This document shows, in pieces, positions 16,156-26,000 of a DNA stretch of 64,000 nt; position 1 is the first letter of the stretch, and every line of letters starts with the position of its first letter. The position numbers and the translations under genes are program-made. Origin of the DNA: Granulicella mallensis (GTDB lineage Bacteria; Acidobacteriota; Terriglobia; Terriglobales; Acidobacteriaceae); contig NZ_JACHIO010000011.1 in NCBI RefSeq assembly GCF_014203225.1, positions 1 through 64,000 on the forward strand. The letters are read 5' to 3'. The notes under the pieces were generated by a model. That model did not search any database and was not told the DNA's origin. It saw only the letters and a program-made list of their open reading frames with translations.

Positions 16156-19100
16156 TGGGCGATCTCGCGCCTCCGTTCGCCCTGGGCCTCTAACAGCGTC
16201 TCGCTCTCCAGCAAGACTTCGCGCAGGGCGTTCAAGGTCTCTGGTGCGGGGTTCTCCCAGAGCTCGCGCCGGGCTGCTTCGAGCAGCCGTTCGGCGATGG
16301 CGTTCAATGCCCACGGATTGGAGGCGCCTAGGAAGTCGCGCATCTCCTGGGACAGGGCATAGTGCTCGGCGAGGCCCTCGTAGACAAAGTCCGGAGCGAT
16401 GTGTGCTGTGGAGTCGAAGCCGAAGATGTAGTCCACCGTGGCCGAGAGTTCCAGACCGCCCTTGTAGCCGTGCCGCTTGATGCTCTCGATCCACTTGGGG
16501 TTGATGACGCGGGAGCGGTAGACGCGCAGCGCTTCTTCTTTGAGGTCGCGGACCTGTGCATTCTCGGGGCGAGAGCTGTCGCCGAAGTAGGCCTTGGGTT
16601 GCACGCCTGTGAGCGCGCGGATGGAGGCGATCATGCCGCCGTGGAACTGAAAGTAGTCGTCGGAGTCGAAGATGTCGTGCTCGCGATTGTCCTGGTTGTG
16701 CAGCGCGACCTGGATCGACTTCAGGCGTTCCGCAAACACAGGCTGGGCATCGACGCCGTCCGTGCCCTTGCCGTAGGCGTAGCCGCCCCAGGCGAGGAAG
16801 GCGCGTGCAAAGTCCTCGTCGCCATGCCAATTGCCGGTTTCGATCAGCGGGAGAATGCCGGCGCCATAGGAGCCCGGCTTCGAGCCGAAGATGCGATAGC
16901 GAGCCTGGGCTTCCGCCTCATGCTCGGGAAGATCTTTGTGCGCCTCGAGATCGGCGAGGTAGTGCTTGCGTGGGAAGTTCTGTTCGAGCGGTTCGTCCAG
17001 CTCGACGACAAGGGAGATGGCCTGGTCGAACATATCGATCAGATGGGGAAAGGCATCGCGGAAGAAGCCGCTGATACGCAGCGTAACGTCCACGCGGGGG
17101 CGACCCAGTTGTTCGAGCGGAATGACAGCAACGCCTTCCAGTCTGCGGGACTGCGCGTTCCAAACGGGCTGCACGCCGAGCAGCGCAAAGGCTTCGGCGA
17201 GATCGTCGCCGTGGGTGCGCATCTGCGAGGTTCCCCAGACGCTCAGGCCCATCATCTCGGGGTATTTGCCTTCCTCTTTGCGGAAGCGTTCGATGGCTTC
17301 GCGCGCAAGTTGCTGCCCCACCCGCCATGCGGCCTGTGACGGCAAGGCACGCGGATCGACGGCGTAGAAGTTACGGCCTGTCGGCAGAACGTGGGCCATG
17401 CCGCGTGTCGGTGCGCCGGCCGGTCCGGCGGGAATGTATTTGCCTTCGAGGGCGTCGAGAAGGTGCTCGATCTCGTCGCCGGTCTGTTCGAGGTTCGGCA
17501 CAAGTTCCTCGCAGGCGAAGATAAGGGATTGCGTAATGTCCTCTGATTGGAGGCCGAGCACGGCGCGCTGGACATCGGCGATCTTTTCCGTGCGAAAGCC
17601 GAGGGTCTCCAGCATGGTGAAGAGATCGAGCGAGGCACGGTCGAGCAGTTCCAGCACGTCAGCTCGTGTGTAGCAGGTCTGGTCGAGGATCTCTTGCGGC
17701 TCTTCCAGCCGTTCTCCTGGCTTGTCGAGAAGGCTCGCAAGGTCGAAGGAGAACGCCGTCGCGAGGCTCGCCTGCAGGCTGGGTGTGCTGATGTTCGCCA
17801 ACCGCGTGAGCGAGCGAAGCATCTCGGGGAGCGGGGGCATCTGTCCCAGGATATGGAGGCCGTCGCGGATCTGGGCCATGCCCAGCTCGCAGAGATAACC
17901 GTCGAGGTCTTCGATGAGATGCGCAACCTCGTTGCCGGTCATCGAAGCCAGCGTCGTTGGAACACCCTCCGGCGTCAGCGCGTCGTCCCACTCATGAGTG
18001 TGGTCGCCGCGTTCGCGCGTGAGCATCGTCTTGGTGTCGAGATCGGTCTTGAGGTTGGTGCGCTCCACCAGCTCCCAGATCTGCTGTTGCAGGTACGGCA
18101 GCTTCTTGGGGTCCAGCTTTTCTACGGCGTAGTACTCGTTCACGAGCTGGTTCAGCTCTGCCAGGGGACCATAGGTTTCGGCATTGGTCATCGGCGGTGT
18201 GAGATGGTCGACGACGATGGCGTGGGCCCGCCGCTTGGACTGGCTGCCCTCGCCGGGGTCGTTGAGGATGAACGGGTAGACGAGCGGAAGATCGCCCAGC
18301 AGCAGGTCGGGGTAGCACTCGCCTGAGAGGCCTATGCCCTTGCCGGGAAGCCACTCAAGCGTGCCGTGCTTGCCCATGTGGACAATAGCGTCCGCGCCCC
18401 AGCCGCCCTCGGATTGCGGCGTTCCCAGCCAGCGGTAGAAGGCCGTGTAGTGGTGCGTCGGCGGCAGATCGGGCGTGTGATAGATCGTGTCGGGGTCGAT
18501 GCCATAGCCGCGCGGAGGCTGTAGAGCGATGAGCGCATTGCCGAGATCCATCGCGGCGAAGAGGTAGTCGTGCTCATCTCCCCACGGCTCTTCCTGCTCG
18601 ATGGAGACGACCTTGCCACCGATGGTGGGGAGCAGTTTCTTGTCTGTCTTTTTGGCAGGCAGAACGCTGAAGCCCCGGTCCTGGGGCTGACCCCAGAAGT
18701 CCTGCATCCTGCGGTTCGGCCGCTCGGGAAATGCGGCAAAGATCTTCCGGTAAACGGCTCGGGAGAAGCGCTTGGCTTGCGCGGGGTCGAGCGGATAGTT
18801 GTCGTCGTAGGTGCCATGCTGCAGCAGACTCTGCATCAACTCATCCGAGGTTTCTGGCAGGGCAGAGATGTTGTAACGGCGCGCACGCATGGCGTGGAGA
18901 GTGGTCAGAAGGCTCGCCGGTGTATCGAGGCCCACGGCACCGCCAACCTGCGAGGCCTTCGCCGCGGAGTTGGTCAGCACGAAGGCGATGCGGCGTTCGC
19001 GATTGGACTTGCGGCGCAGAGCCGCAAGACGTGCAGCAATTCCGGCAACGCGGTCCACTCTGTCCGGGTGGGCGACGTAGAGGTTGTCTGTACCGGCGGC

Positions 19101-20513
19101 ACTGCGTTCTTTGAATGAGACCGGCACGGTGATGATGCGGCCATCGAACTCGGGAATGGCGACGTTCACGGCGGTGTCGAGGGCATTGATTCCGCGACGC
19201 GAGCCTTCCCACGCTCCGTACTGCATGCCGCTCGCGATGGCCTGCAGCACGGGAATGCCGAGCTGTTCGAGAGAGCCCACGGCCTCGCCTGCAATCGTTA
19301 CAGCGCCGGTGTTCACCTCTCCCAGTGCAAACGACAACGTCGAGATCAGAACGTCTGCTTTGCCTTCGATCAGGCGGAAGGCTGCGGGGCGTCCGTTCTC
19401 CTTCGACTTGAGGCTTGAGGTGAAGATGCAGAGCGCATTCATGCCCTTGCTCTTTAGCGCTTCGGCGATCGCGTCGATGAAGCTGGTGTTTCCGCTCATG
19501 CGATGCGCGCGATAGAAGAGCACCGCTGCGGTCGGCTGGGCGGGATCGGCCTGGCGCTGCCAGTCTTCAAAGGTCGCGGCGTCCATCTCCGGCAGGTAGA
19601 TTCCGTGCTCCGGCATTGGGCTTGGAGCGGTGTAGCCGAAGCCGGTAAGCATCAGGCGGTCGGAGAGGAAGCGGAACAACTCGCCGAAGTTGGAGACGCC
19701 TCCGAGATCGAGGTAGCCCGAGGCTGTCTGCATCACATCGGCGGGCACGTTGATCGTCTCGGAAAACTCCGAGGCGTTATCGCCTGTGCCGCTCACCAGC
19801 ACCAGCGACTGCCCACGCTCGATGCAGGCTGCCTTCAGTCGGTCGAAGCCGGGGATGCCGCTGAGCGGCCCATGGCAGCGCACGACGATAACCTTTGCCT
19901 TGCTCATCTCGCCGAGGATCAGCACGTTCATCTGGTCTTCGGTGCGGAGCGCGTTCAGGGAAAAGCCACTGACGCGCAGCTCTTCCGGCAGCGTCTCCGA
20001 GGCCTTGATGAGCGTCAGCAGATCGGTGTCCGCGTGCGAGAGCAGCATGATCGCGCCATTCGGTTGCACGATCTCAAGCTGGGTTAGCCCCTCTGCCGGG
20101 CTGGGCAGGCGAACGTCCCAGTCGTAGTAGTTGAATACGTATTCGCTCAGCTCGGAGGGCGGCTGCAGGAAGCGATCCGCCTTCAGCATCGAGTCGATGT
20201 ACTCGTAGATCTGGCGTACCTGCCACTCGCTGTTGACCGAGTGGAACCAGATGCTCTTGCCGTCGAAGACGAGACTGGCGACGTTCGCCAGGGCGCAGGG
20301 CCCGATGCACCCGCCCTTGGTCAGGTGGACGTCGTTGCGGATCTTGCGCTTGAGCCACTCCTCTGTGTAGACGTCGACCGGCACCGCGGCATAGCCGCGC
20401 TCGGTGATGCCGCAGCAGCAGCCGGTGTAGCAGTAGGTCAGGTGCGCGCGGTGCTGCGTGATGTTGAAGGCGCGCCCATCGGCACGGATGACGCGTTGGC
20501 GGTAGGTCGGCAT
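16152..20513 (-). CDS. cobN: cobaltochelatase CobN with N-terminal 2Fe-2S ferredoxin-like domain
   Basis: About 1453 residues from the ATG at 20513 (GGAG upstream); the frame is open to a GTG at 20585. This is the large subunit that inserts cobalt into hydrogenobyrinic acid a,c-diamide. The first ~95 residues are not classical CobN. They contain CYTGCCCG and, after about 30 residues, GGCIGPCALANV, a thioredoxin-like 2Fe-2S ferredoxin pattern. The remainder is CobN: YRAHRMSGNTSFIDAIAEAL, ADAIVHMGKHGTLEWLPGKG and the C-terminal VDYIFGFDSTA segment. The domain could sense iron/redox or deliver electrons, which is inference. It is preceded by its own cobalamin riboswitch and followed by the chlI-chlD fusion. 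Confidence 0.93.
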   Translation of the reverse strand: MPTYRQRVIRADGRAFNITQHRAHLTYCYTGCCCGITERGYAAVPVDVYTEEWLKRKIRNDVHLTKGGCIGPCALANVASLVFDGKSIWFHSVNSEWQVRQIYEYIDSMLKADRFLQPPSELSEYVFNYYDWDVRLPSPAEGLTQLEIVQPNGAIMLLSHADTDLLTLIKASETLPEELRVSGFSLNALRTEDQMNVLILGEMSKAKVIVVRCHGPLSGIPGFDRLKAACIERGQSLVLVSGTGDNASEFSETINVPADVMQTASGYLDLGGVSNFGELFRFLSDRLMLTGFGYTAPSPMPEHGIYLPEMDAATFEDWQRQADPAQPTAAVLFYRAHRMSGNTSFIDAIAEALKSKGMNALCIFTSSLKSKENGRPAAFRLIEGKADVLISTLSFALGEVNTGAVTIAGEAVGSLEQLGIPVLQAIASGMQYGAWEGSRRGINALDTAVNVAIPEFDGRIITVPVSFKERSAAGTDNLYVAHPDRVDRVAGIAARLAALRRKSNRERRIAFVLTNSAAKASQVGGAVGLDTPASLLTTLHAMRARRYNISALPETSDELMQSLLQHGTYDDNYPLDPAQAKRFSRAVYRKIFAAFPERPNRRMQDFWGQPQDRGFSVLPAKKTDKKLLPTIGGKVVSIEQEEPWGDEHDYLFAAMDLGNALIALQPPRGYGIDPDTIYHTPDLPPTHHYTAFYRWLGTPQSEGGWGADAIVHMGKHGTLEWLPGKGIGLSGECYPDLLLGDLPLVYPFILNDPGEGSQSKRRAHAIVVDHLTPPMTNAETYGPLAELNQLVNEYYAVEKLDPKKLPYLQQQIWELVERTNLKTDLDTKTMLTRERGDHTHEWDDALTPEGVPTTLASMTGNEVAHLIEDLDGYLCELGMAQIRDGLHILGQMPPLPEMLRSLTRLANISTPSLQASLATAFSFDLASLLDKPGERLEEPQEILDQTCYTRADVLELLDRASLDLFTMLETLGFRTEKIADVQRAVLGLQSEDITQSLIFACEELVPNLEQTGDEIEHLLDALEGKYIPAGPAGAPTRGMAHVLPTGRNFYAVDPRALPSQAAWRVGQQLAREAIERFRKEEGKYPEMMGLSVWGTSQMRTHGDDLAEAFALLGVQPVWNAQSRRLEGVAVIPLEQLGRPRVDVTLRISGFFRDAFPHLIDMFDQAISLVVELDEPLEQNFPRKHYLADLEAHKDLPEHEAEAQARYRIFGSKPGSYGAGILPLIETGNWHGDEDFARAFLAWGGYAYGKGTDGVDAQPVFAERLKSIQVALHNQDNREHDIFDSDDYFQFHGGMIASIRALTGVQPKAYFGDSSRPENAQVRDLKEEALRVYRSRVINPKWIESIKRHGYKGGLELSATVDYIFGFDSTAHIAPDFVYEGLAEHYALSQEMRDFLGASNPWALNAIAERLLEAARRELWENPAPETLNALREVLLESETLLEAQGERRREIAQ

Positions 20514-20713
20514 GGCTACATCTGCTCCGAAGGGCTGCTTTGACGGGTTGGCTGGACGAGATGCGGGCCGCTGAGGAAAGGGCACGGAGGCATCGCTGCA
20601 CGCGCGACACCGGTCGCGAAGCTGCGCAGGGTCAGCGGGGAGGGGTACGGGTTGTCTTCGATGGAACGTAAGCTCAGGCGCAGGGTTTCTGTCTCCGCAG
20701 AAAGTTGCAGTTC

Positions 20714-20885
20714 GAACCCTGGCAGGTCTCCTGGCTCAAAGACGACATCTAGGTGTCTGCCGCTATCCTTCCCCGGTCTTTTGCCGAGTGGTACCGCTAG
20801 CGGCTCATCTTTGTTTACAGTGGCGGGACCGCGCCGGTTTTGCTCCGGACTTCCCTTTTAAGCCCATGTGGGCACCGTAGGTCAA
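20714..20885 (-). promoter_or_regulatory. cobalamin riboswitch upstream of cobN
   Basis: On the minus strand the order is GGTGCCC...GGGC, AAAAGGGAAGTCCGG, the strongly conserved GCGGTCCCGCCACTGTAA, GGGGAAGG, and GAGCCAGGAGACCTGCC. This is an unmistakable AdoCbl riboswitch. It ends about 200 nt before the cobN ATG. The gene-free stretch 20514-20931 is therefore explained by this leader and a roughly 45-bp spacer to the cbtA stop. Confidence 0.95.
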
Positions 20886-20931
20886 CACCATTAGTATCAC
20901 GCGTAATCCCACGCGGGACGTCACGATTTTG

Positions 20932-21690
20932 TCAGGAGTAACGCATCTCGTCCGAGGTAGGGAAAGCTCGCCCGCTTTGTTGAGCCGCGGCTTCCTGCCG
21001 CTCGGTCAGAGCTCCGAAGAGCAGGCCCAGCACGCTCCACAGCACGACCTGCGTCTCCCACGATGCGATGCGGAACTTCCAGAGCAGAGAGGCCGGAAAG
21101 CCTGCGGGGACTTCGTCGATGACAGGCATGAAATGAGCGCTGATTCCCGTCAGCAGTACGAACAAAAGGGCCGCGAGCAGCGACGCGTTCCAGGGGCCGA
21201 AGGGCTTCTTCAAGCGCCGTCCGGCCTTGATCGCCAGAATCAGGGACATCAGGGAGATGGCGATGAGCAGAAAATAGGCCCCGGTACGAACGCCGATCGT
21301 CTCCGGATTTCCAACTGACGGAGGATTTGCAGGGTACTTGAGCGACGGAACCAGAACGATGGCGATGAATCCCAGGCCCGCGATCAACGCGGAGAGCGCT
21401 CTGGGCCTGGCCGCGCTGAGACGGCCCCGCGCAAAGGCGAACACGATTCCGAAGATGCCGCCGAGCGCGGTGCTGTAGACCACAGCCCCGGTCAGCAATC
21501 CCAGGCCGCTTTGAATTTTGCGGCTGACCATCTCCGGCTCGGGAGCTTCGCCTTTGGCCTGGTCCATGCTGGTTTCAAAGGCGATAGCCCTGTCGACCTG
21601 AGGCTCGCCGATCCAGCGCGCGAACGCAAAGACGATCAACCCGGCTACGAGGCCGACCAGCATTCCACGAAGAAGCAGCGTACGGGCCAT
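20932..21690 (-). CDS. cbtA: CbtA-family cobalt transporter subunit
   Basis: A 252-residue polytopic membrane protein with about five hydrophobic segments. LLLRGMLVGLVAGLIVFAFA, with the GEP following, opens the protein; SGLGLLTGAVVYSTALGGIFG and VPSLKYPANPP follow in the middle. HFMPVIDEVPAGFPASLLW with FRIASW is the CbtA C-terminal signature. Together with CbtB it forms a predicted B12-regulated cobalt uptake system. The pair lies just upstream of cobN and supplies its metal. Confidence 0.9.
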   Translation of the reverse strand: MARTLLLRGMLVGLVAGLIVFAFARWIGEPQVDRAIAFETSMDQAKGEAPEPEMVSRKIQSGLGLLTGAVVYSTALGGIFGIVFAFARGRLSAARPRALSALIAGLGFIAIVLVPSLKYPANPPSVGNPETIGVRTGAYFLLIAISLMSLILAIKAGRRLKKPFGPWNASLLAALLFVLLTGISAHFMPVIDEVPAGFPASLLWKFRIASWETQVVLWSVLGLLFGALTERQEAAAQQSGRAFPTSDEMRYS

Positions 21691-21695
21691 CGGGT

Positions 21696-21914
21696 TTAGT
21701 GGCAGGGAAAGCCGAGGAGATGGCGTCCATCGTGCACGAACTCATGGACAGCACGACCATGAATGAGAGAGGTGGCTCCCTGTTCCGCGCCGACAAAGTA
21801 GATCAGGAGCAGCATCAGCAGACCGCCGAAGAGCGCCCAGGGCAACAGCTCCCGCAACGGAACAACGGGGATAGATACCGGGGATGCAATGGAACCTGCG
21901 ACAGATTGTGACAT
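21696..21914 (-). CDS. cbtB: CbtB-family cobalt transporter small subunit
   Basis: A 72-residue protein from the ATG at 21914, with AGGAG 8 nt upstream. A single transmembrane helix (LLPWALFGGLLMLLLIYFVG) is followed by a short His-rich tail ending HEFVHDGRHLLGFPCH. The terminal histidines and cysteine are the expected CbtB metal-ligand motif. It is followed by cbtA with a 5-bp gap. No riboswitch is visible upstream of it in 21915-22122. Confidence 0.88.
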   Translation of the reverse strand: MSQSVAGSIASPVSIPVVPLRELLPWALFGGLLMLLLIYFVGAEQGATSLIHGRAVHEFVHDGRHLLGFPCH

Positions 21915-22122
21915 GTGGAAGTCTCCTGAACTGGTTGAGGGATAACGCAAGCTCAACTGAATCTGAGCCTAGTGAAGGCGAGGGGGAGTGTCAAGGAGTG
22001 GGGTAGGTCATGCGATTGCGCGAAGTGCAAACTGCGACGCTAAAGCGTCGGGGAACGCGCTGCGCGCAATCGGGTGACAGGTCCTGATAGCCGAAGCCCT
22101 CTCCCACGTAGAATGATTTGCG

Positions 22123-22731
22123 ATGCAACCCTCCGAACCGCAAACTCTACCTGCCCGAATCACCTTGATCAGCCACGCCGCCACTCTTGCCCTGAAACGC
22201 GCTTCCTTCCCGCTGGACGAAGCTCTTGTCGAAGGCGAGCCGGAGAAGATTGCTGCCCTGGGCTGGACGGCTCCGCGCACACAGCAGATCTGCGCAGGCC
22301 CTGAGCAGCGCACGCGACAGACGGCGACAGCCCTGGGCCTTGAAGCATCTGTAGAAGGTGGGCTTGCCGATGTCAGCTACGGAGAGTGGAGTGGCAAACA
22401 GATCGACGAGATACAGGCGAGCGATCCGATAGGGTTAGCGGCCTGGCTTACCGATGTAAGTGCCGCGCCTCACGGCGGTGAGTCCTTCGTGCAGTTGATT
22501 GCCCGTGTGGGGCATTGGATGGAAGCGCAGACCGGTGCCGGGCACACCTTAGCCGTGACTCATCCCGCCGTGATTCGTGCGGCAATTCTCTATAGCTTGC
22601 AAGCTCCGCCGGAGTCCTTCTGGCGGCTTGAAATCTCGCCGCTCTCGGTGACTGACCTGCGATTTAACGGGAGGCTTTGGACGGCGCGTTCCACTGGATG
22701 TGCTCTCTCTCGCTCTTCAGGAAACTCATAG
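22123..22731 (+). CDS. histidine phosphatase family protein (CobC/PGM-like)
   Basis: 202 residues. The catalytic His is in LISHAATLA, where the usual RHG arginine is replaced by Ser, and the second His is in VTHPAVIRAA. AGPEQRTRQTATALGLEA and LADVSYGEWSGKQIDEI follow the family order. The nearby riboswitch and cobalamin locus suggest a second alpha-ribazole-phosphatase-like role, but cobC is already present in the operon. The RH-to-SH change may alter or reduce activity. It is the only gene between cbtB and the third riboswitch. Confidence 0.78.
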   Translation: MQPSEPQTLPARITLISHAATLALKRASFPLDEALVEGEPEKIAALGWTAPRTQQICAGPEQRTRQTATALGLEASVEGGLADVSYGEWSGKQIDEIQASDPIGLAAWLTDVSAAPHGGESFVQLIARVGHWMEAQTGAGHTLAVTHPAVIRAAILYSLQAPPESFWRLEISPLSVTDLRFNGRLWTARSTGCALSRSSGNS

Positions 22732-22767
22732 GTCCTCTCAGAGGCTGTGTGTTAGTCTGGCAAAACG

Positions 22768-22940
22768 TTCCAGGTGCCCGCAAGGGCATAAAAGGGAAGT
22801 CCGGTGTAAGTCCGGCACGGTCCCGCCACTGTAATCAGGAAAACGACTTTTCATAGGCCACTCGGTGCGATCGGGGAAGGTGAAGAGTCGGGAGCTTCGT
22901 AACAGAAGCTTCGCCTGATAGTCAGGAGACCTACCTGGAA
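22768..22940 (+). promoter_or_regulatory. cobalamin riboswitch upstream of TonB-dependent receptor
   Basis: Plus-strand elements in order are: a closing helix TTCCAGGT (22768-22775) pairing with ACCTGGAA (22933-22940), GCCCGCAAGGGC, AAAAGGGAAGTCCGGTG, CACGGTCCCGCCACTGTAA, GGGGAAGG, and GTCAGGAGACCTACC. All core features of an AdoCbl riboswitch are present. It ends right before the receptor gene, so it probably controls translation initiation of that receptor. Confidence 0.96.
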
Positions 22941-23029
22941 TCAATTTGATTCTTTTCCGCGTGGAAACGGGAAGCGATCGCTCATTTCATTTGAGCTTTG
23001 TGCCTCTTTGCCACGGATTGAGGTGCAGT

Positions 23030-26000
23030 TTGCTCGATTCGATTTTGTTGTTCGTTGGTTGTAAGACAAAACAAACTATCTTTCTCCTCGCTATTTTGAT
23101 CTTCACCAGTCTGCGGATATTTGCGGCTGTAGGTGGAAGTATTACCGGCACGGTTACGGATGCTACGGGAGCTGCTATTCCCGCAGCCAAACTGGTGCTG
23201 GTCAGCCAGGCGCAGCAAACGACCTATCGAGCAGTCTCGAATGCGCAGGGAGCCTATTCCTTCCTCAACCTTCCGGTGGGAAGATACGACCTTACGGTTA
23301 CCGGAACCGGCTTTGCCACGAAGAAGCTGACAGGCCTGGTCGTCGATACGGATGCCAGTCTTCGCGCCGATGTCGCGCTTGCCGTTGGTGGTACGTCCGA
23401 TGCGGTAACGGTAAGCGGCGAGACGAGTGCGCAGTTCGATACCAGCTCGACGCATCTGGGGGAAGTTGTCTCGGGTGCGGAGATGACAGCACTACCACTC
23501 AACGGCAGGAGTTACACCGACCTGCTTTCGATTCAGCCTGGCGTTGCGCCTGTATCCACGCTGCTTCCCAACGCCGTAATCATGGCTGGAGTGACAGGCG
23601 GCATCTCTCCCTCGGGGGATGAGAATCCCGGCAATGTTTCGATCAATGGCCAACGCGAGTCTTCCAATGGCTTCATGGTCAATGGCGTGGATGTACAGGA
23701 GCACATGAACGGGGGAACGTCCATTGTTCCTGATCTGGATTCCATCGAGCAGTTCCGTGTGCTGACCAATAACTTCGATCCAGAGTACGGAAATTACAAC
23801 GGTGGCATGATCACTGTTGTCACCAAGTCCGGCAGCGGCCAGTTTCACGGAAAGGCCTTTGAGTTTTTTCGCAACACGGCCCTCGACGCTCGAGGCTACT
23901 TTGATCCCACTCGCCCGGCCTTCAAACAGAACCAGTACGGTGGAACGCTGGGTGGTCCTGTAAAACACACCAAACTATTCTTCTTCGCGGACTACCAGGG
24001 CACGCGTACAACACAGGGCATCTCTACGGGAAATATTTCGGTTCCTACTCTGGCTGAACGGAGTGGCGATTTCTCTGATGACGGGTCCACCTTTACAACG
24101 ACGGCCACCGTGAATGGTGCACAGGTTACGGTTCCAACGGTGGTCAGCGGTCCTTATCTCGCGTCTCAGGTCCTTGCACCAAAGCTCGGGTATCCCGTGA
24201 GTGCCGGAGAACCCTACAGCTTCACGGCAGGCGAATCGATGCCGGTCGATCCGAACCATCCAGACCAGAACCCAGGTACTTACTCGAACACCTGTACCAG
24301 CACGGCCCAATGTGTCTTCCCGGGCCTGAGGATTCCTCCGGCTGCATGGTCGGCACCCGGGAAGAATTTACTTCAATACATCCCCTCTCCGAACGTTGGT
24401 TCCGGTCAGTTTTCGACCTCAGCCTTCGCTGAGGTGAACCGCGATGACAAGGGTTCCGTGCGGCTCGATGCGGATACTCTCCTGGGCAGGATTTCGGGAT
24501 ATTACTTTATCGACGACTACACACTGGATAATCCGTATCCTGGCCAGCAGGGAGGAGCTTCCATTCCTGGCTTCGACGCTCTCACCCTGGGCCGCGCACA
24601 GCTTCTTTCGATCTCAGACACCAAGGTGATCGGAGCGAATGCGGTGAACGACTTCAATGTTGGGTACCTTCGTTACGCGAATGTGATCGGACAGCCAAAG
24701 GGCGGCCTTGGTGTCTCGCTTGCCTCGCAGGGGTTTACGACCGGGGCCGGTAGTTCGGGTATCTATGTTCAGGCCCCGCAGTTCGAGGGCGTTGAGAATA
24801 TTACCTTCCCGACCTTTGTCCTGGGTGTTCCTATTACGAATGAGACCCAGGTCAACAATACGTATTACCTGAGCGATGGCTTCTCGCGCGTCTTCGGAAC
24901 TCACACCGTCAAAGTTGGAGGACAGTTCCATGTTGACCAGGTCAATGAACATCCGAACGCGACCTTCAATGGGACCTTCAATATCAATGGGACGGAGACT
25001 GGTGATCCGTATGCCGATTTTTTGATCGGCACTCCGAGTAACTACACGCAGTCCTCCGGCCAGCCCTTTTACCTGCGCAATCACTATCTCGGTTTTTATG
25101 CGCAGGATAGCTGGCGCGTGCGCAGTGACCTTACGCTCAATGCGGGTGTTCGCTGGGACATCATCGAGCCCTGGTCGGAGAAGAACCATCAGCTTCAGAC
25201 TTATATTCCCGGGGAGCAATCTGTGCTGTATCCCGGAGCGCCTCTGGGCTTCGTCGTTGCGGGAGATCCTGGTGTGCCACAGACGATTGCTCCGACGAGC
25301 TATAAGAACTTTGCTCCACGCATCGGTCTGGCCTACGCGCCGCACTTTGAAAAGGGGCTTGGCCGTCTGCTCTTTGGTGAGTCAGGCAAGAGCAGTATTC
25401 GCGCGAGTTACGGCATCTTCTATACGGCTTTCCCTGGGCTATCTGCCGGCATCATGTATGCAGTTCCACCTTTCGGCTTCAACTATCTCAGCCCTGGACC
25501 GCCATTGCTTGAGTCGCCGTTTATCACGGCTGCATCAGGCGTCAATAACGGCCAGCGCTTTCCGTTCCCATTCCCACCGCACAACGTGTCCGCCTCCAAT
25601 CCCGACAACAATGTCGACTGGTCGAACTTCACTCCTATAGCGGCGGACCCATTTTTCTACTATCGCAATCGTGTGCCCTATATCAATAACTTCATGCTTT
25701 CTTTGCAGCGGCAGATTACACACAATCTAATTCTCACAGCGAGCTACGTTGGCAACCAGGGGCACCATCTTCTGAGTCTCGTCTCCGTCAATCCCGGCAA
25801 CCCTGCGCTCTGTTTGAGTCTTCAGAGTGTCGGCTGTGGCCCCTTCGGAGAAGACACGACCTACACTACCGCCAGCGGTCAGGTGATTCAGGGCACGCGC
25901 GTGGGGCAAGGATCGAATTATGGTGAAAACACCGCCGATAAATCCGCTGCGAACTCTAACTACAATGCTCTGGAGACTATGCTGAAGTATCAGCGGGGCG

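Noticed and set aside
16156-16830. Upstream extension of the ChlI-ChlD fusion (225 residues)
   Set aside because: It is the shadow frame of cobN; the ATG overlapping the cobN stop starts the conserved AAA+ module.
20514-20745. Open frame without a start codon, reading through the 3' end of the cobN riboswitch and its leader
   Set aside because: It has no ATG/GTG/TTG with a Shine-Dalgarno sequence, no recognised motif, and it would need to be translated through the riboswitch core. Considered as a leader-peptide or pseudogene remnant but unsupported.
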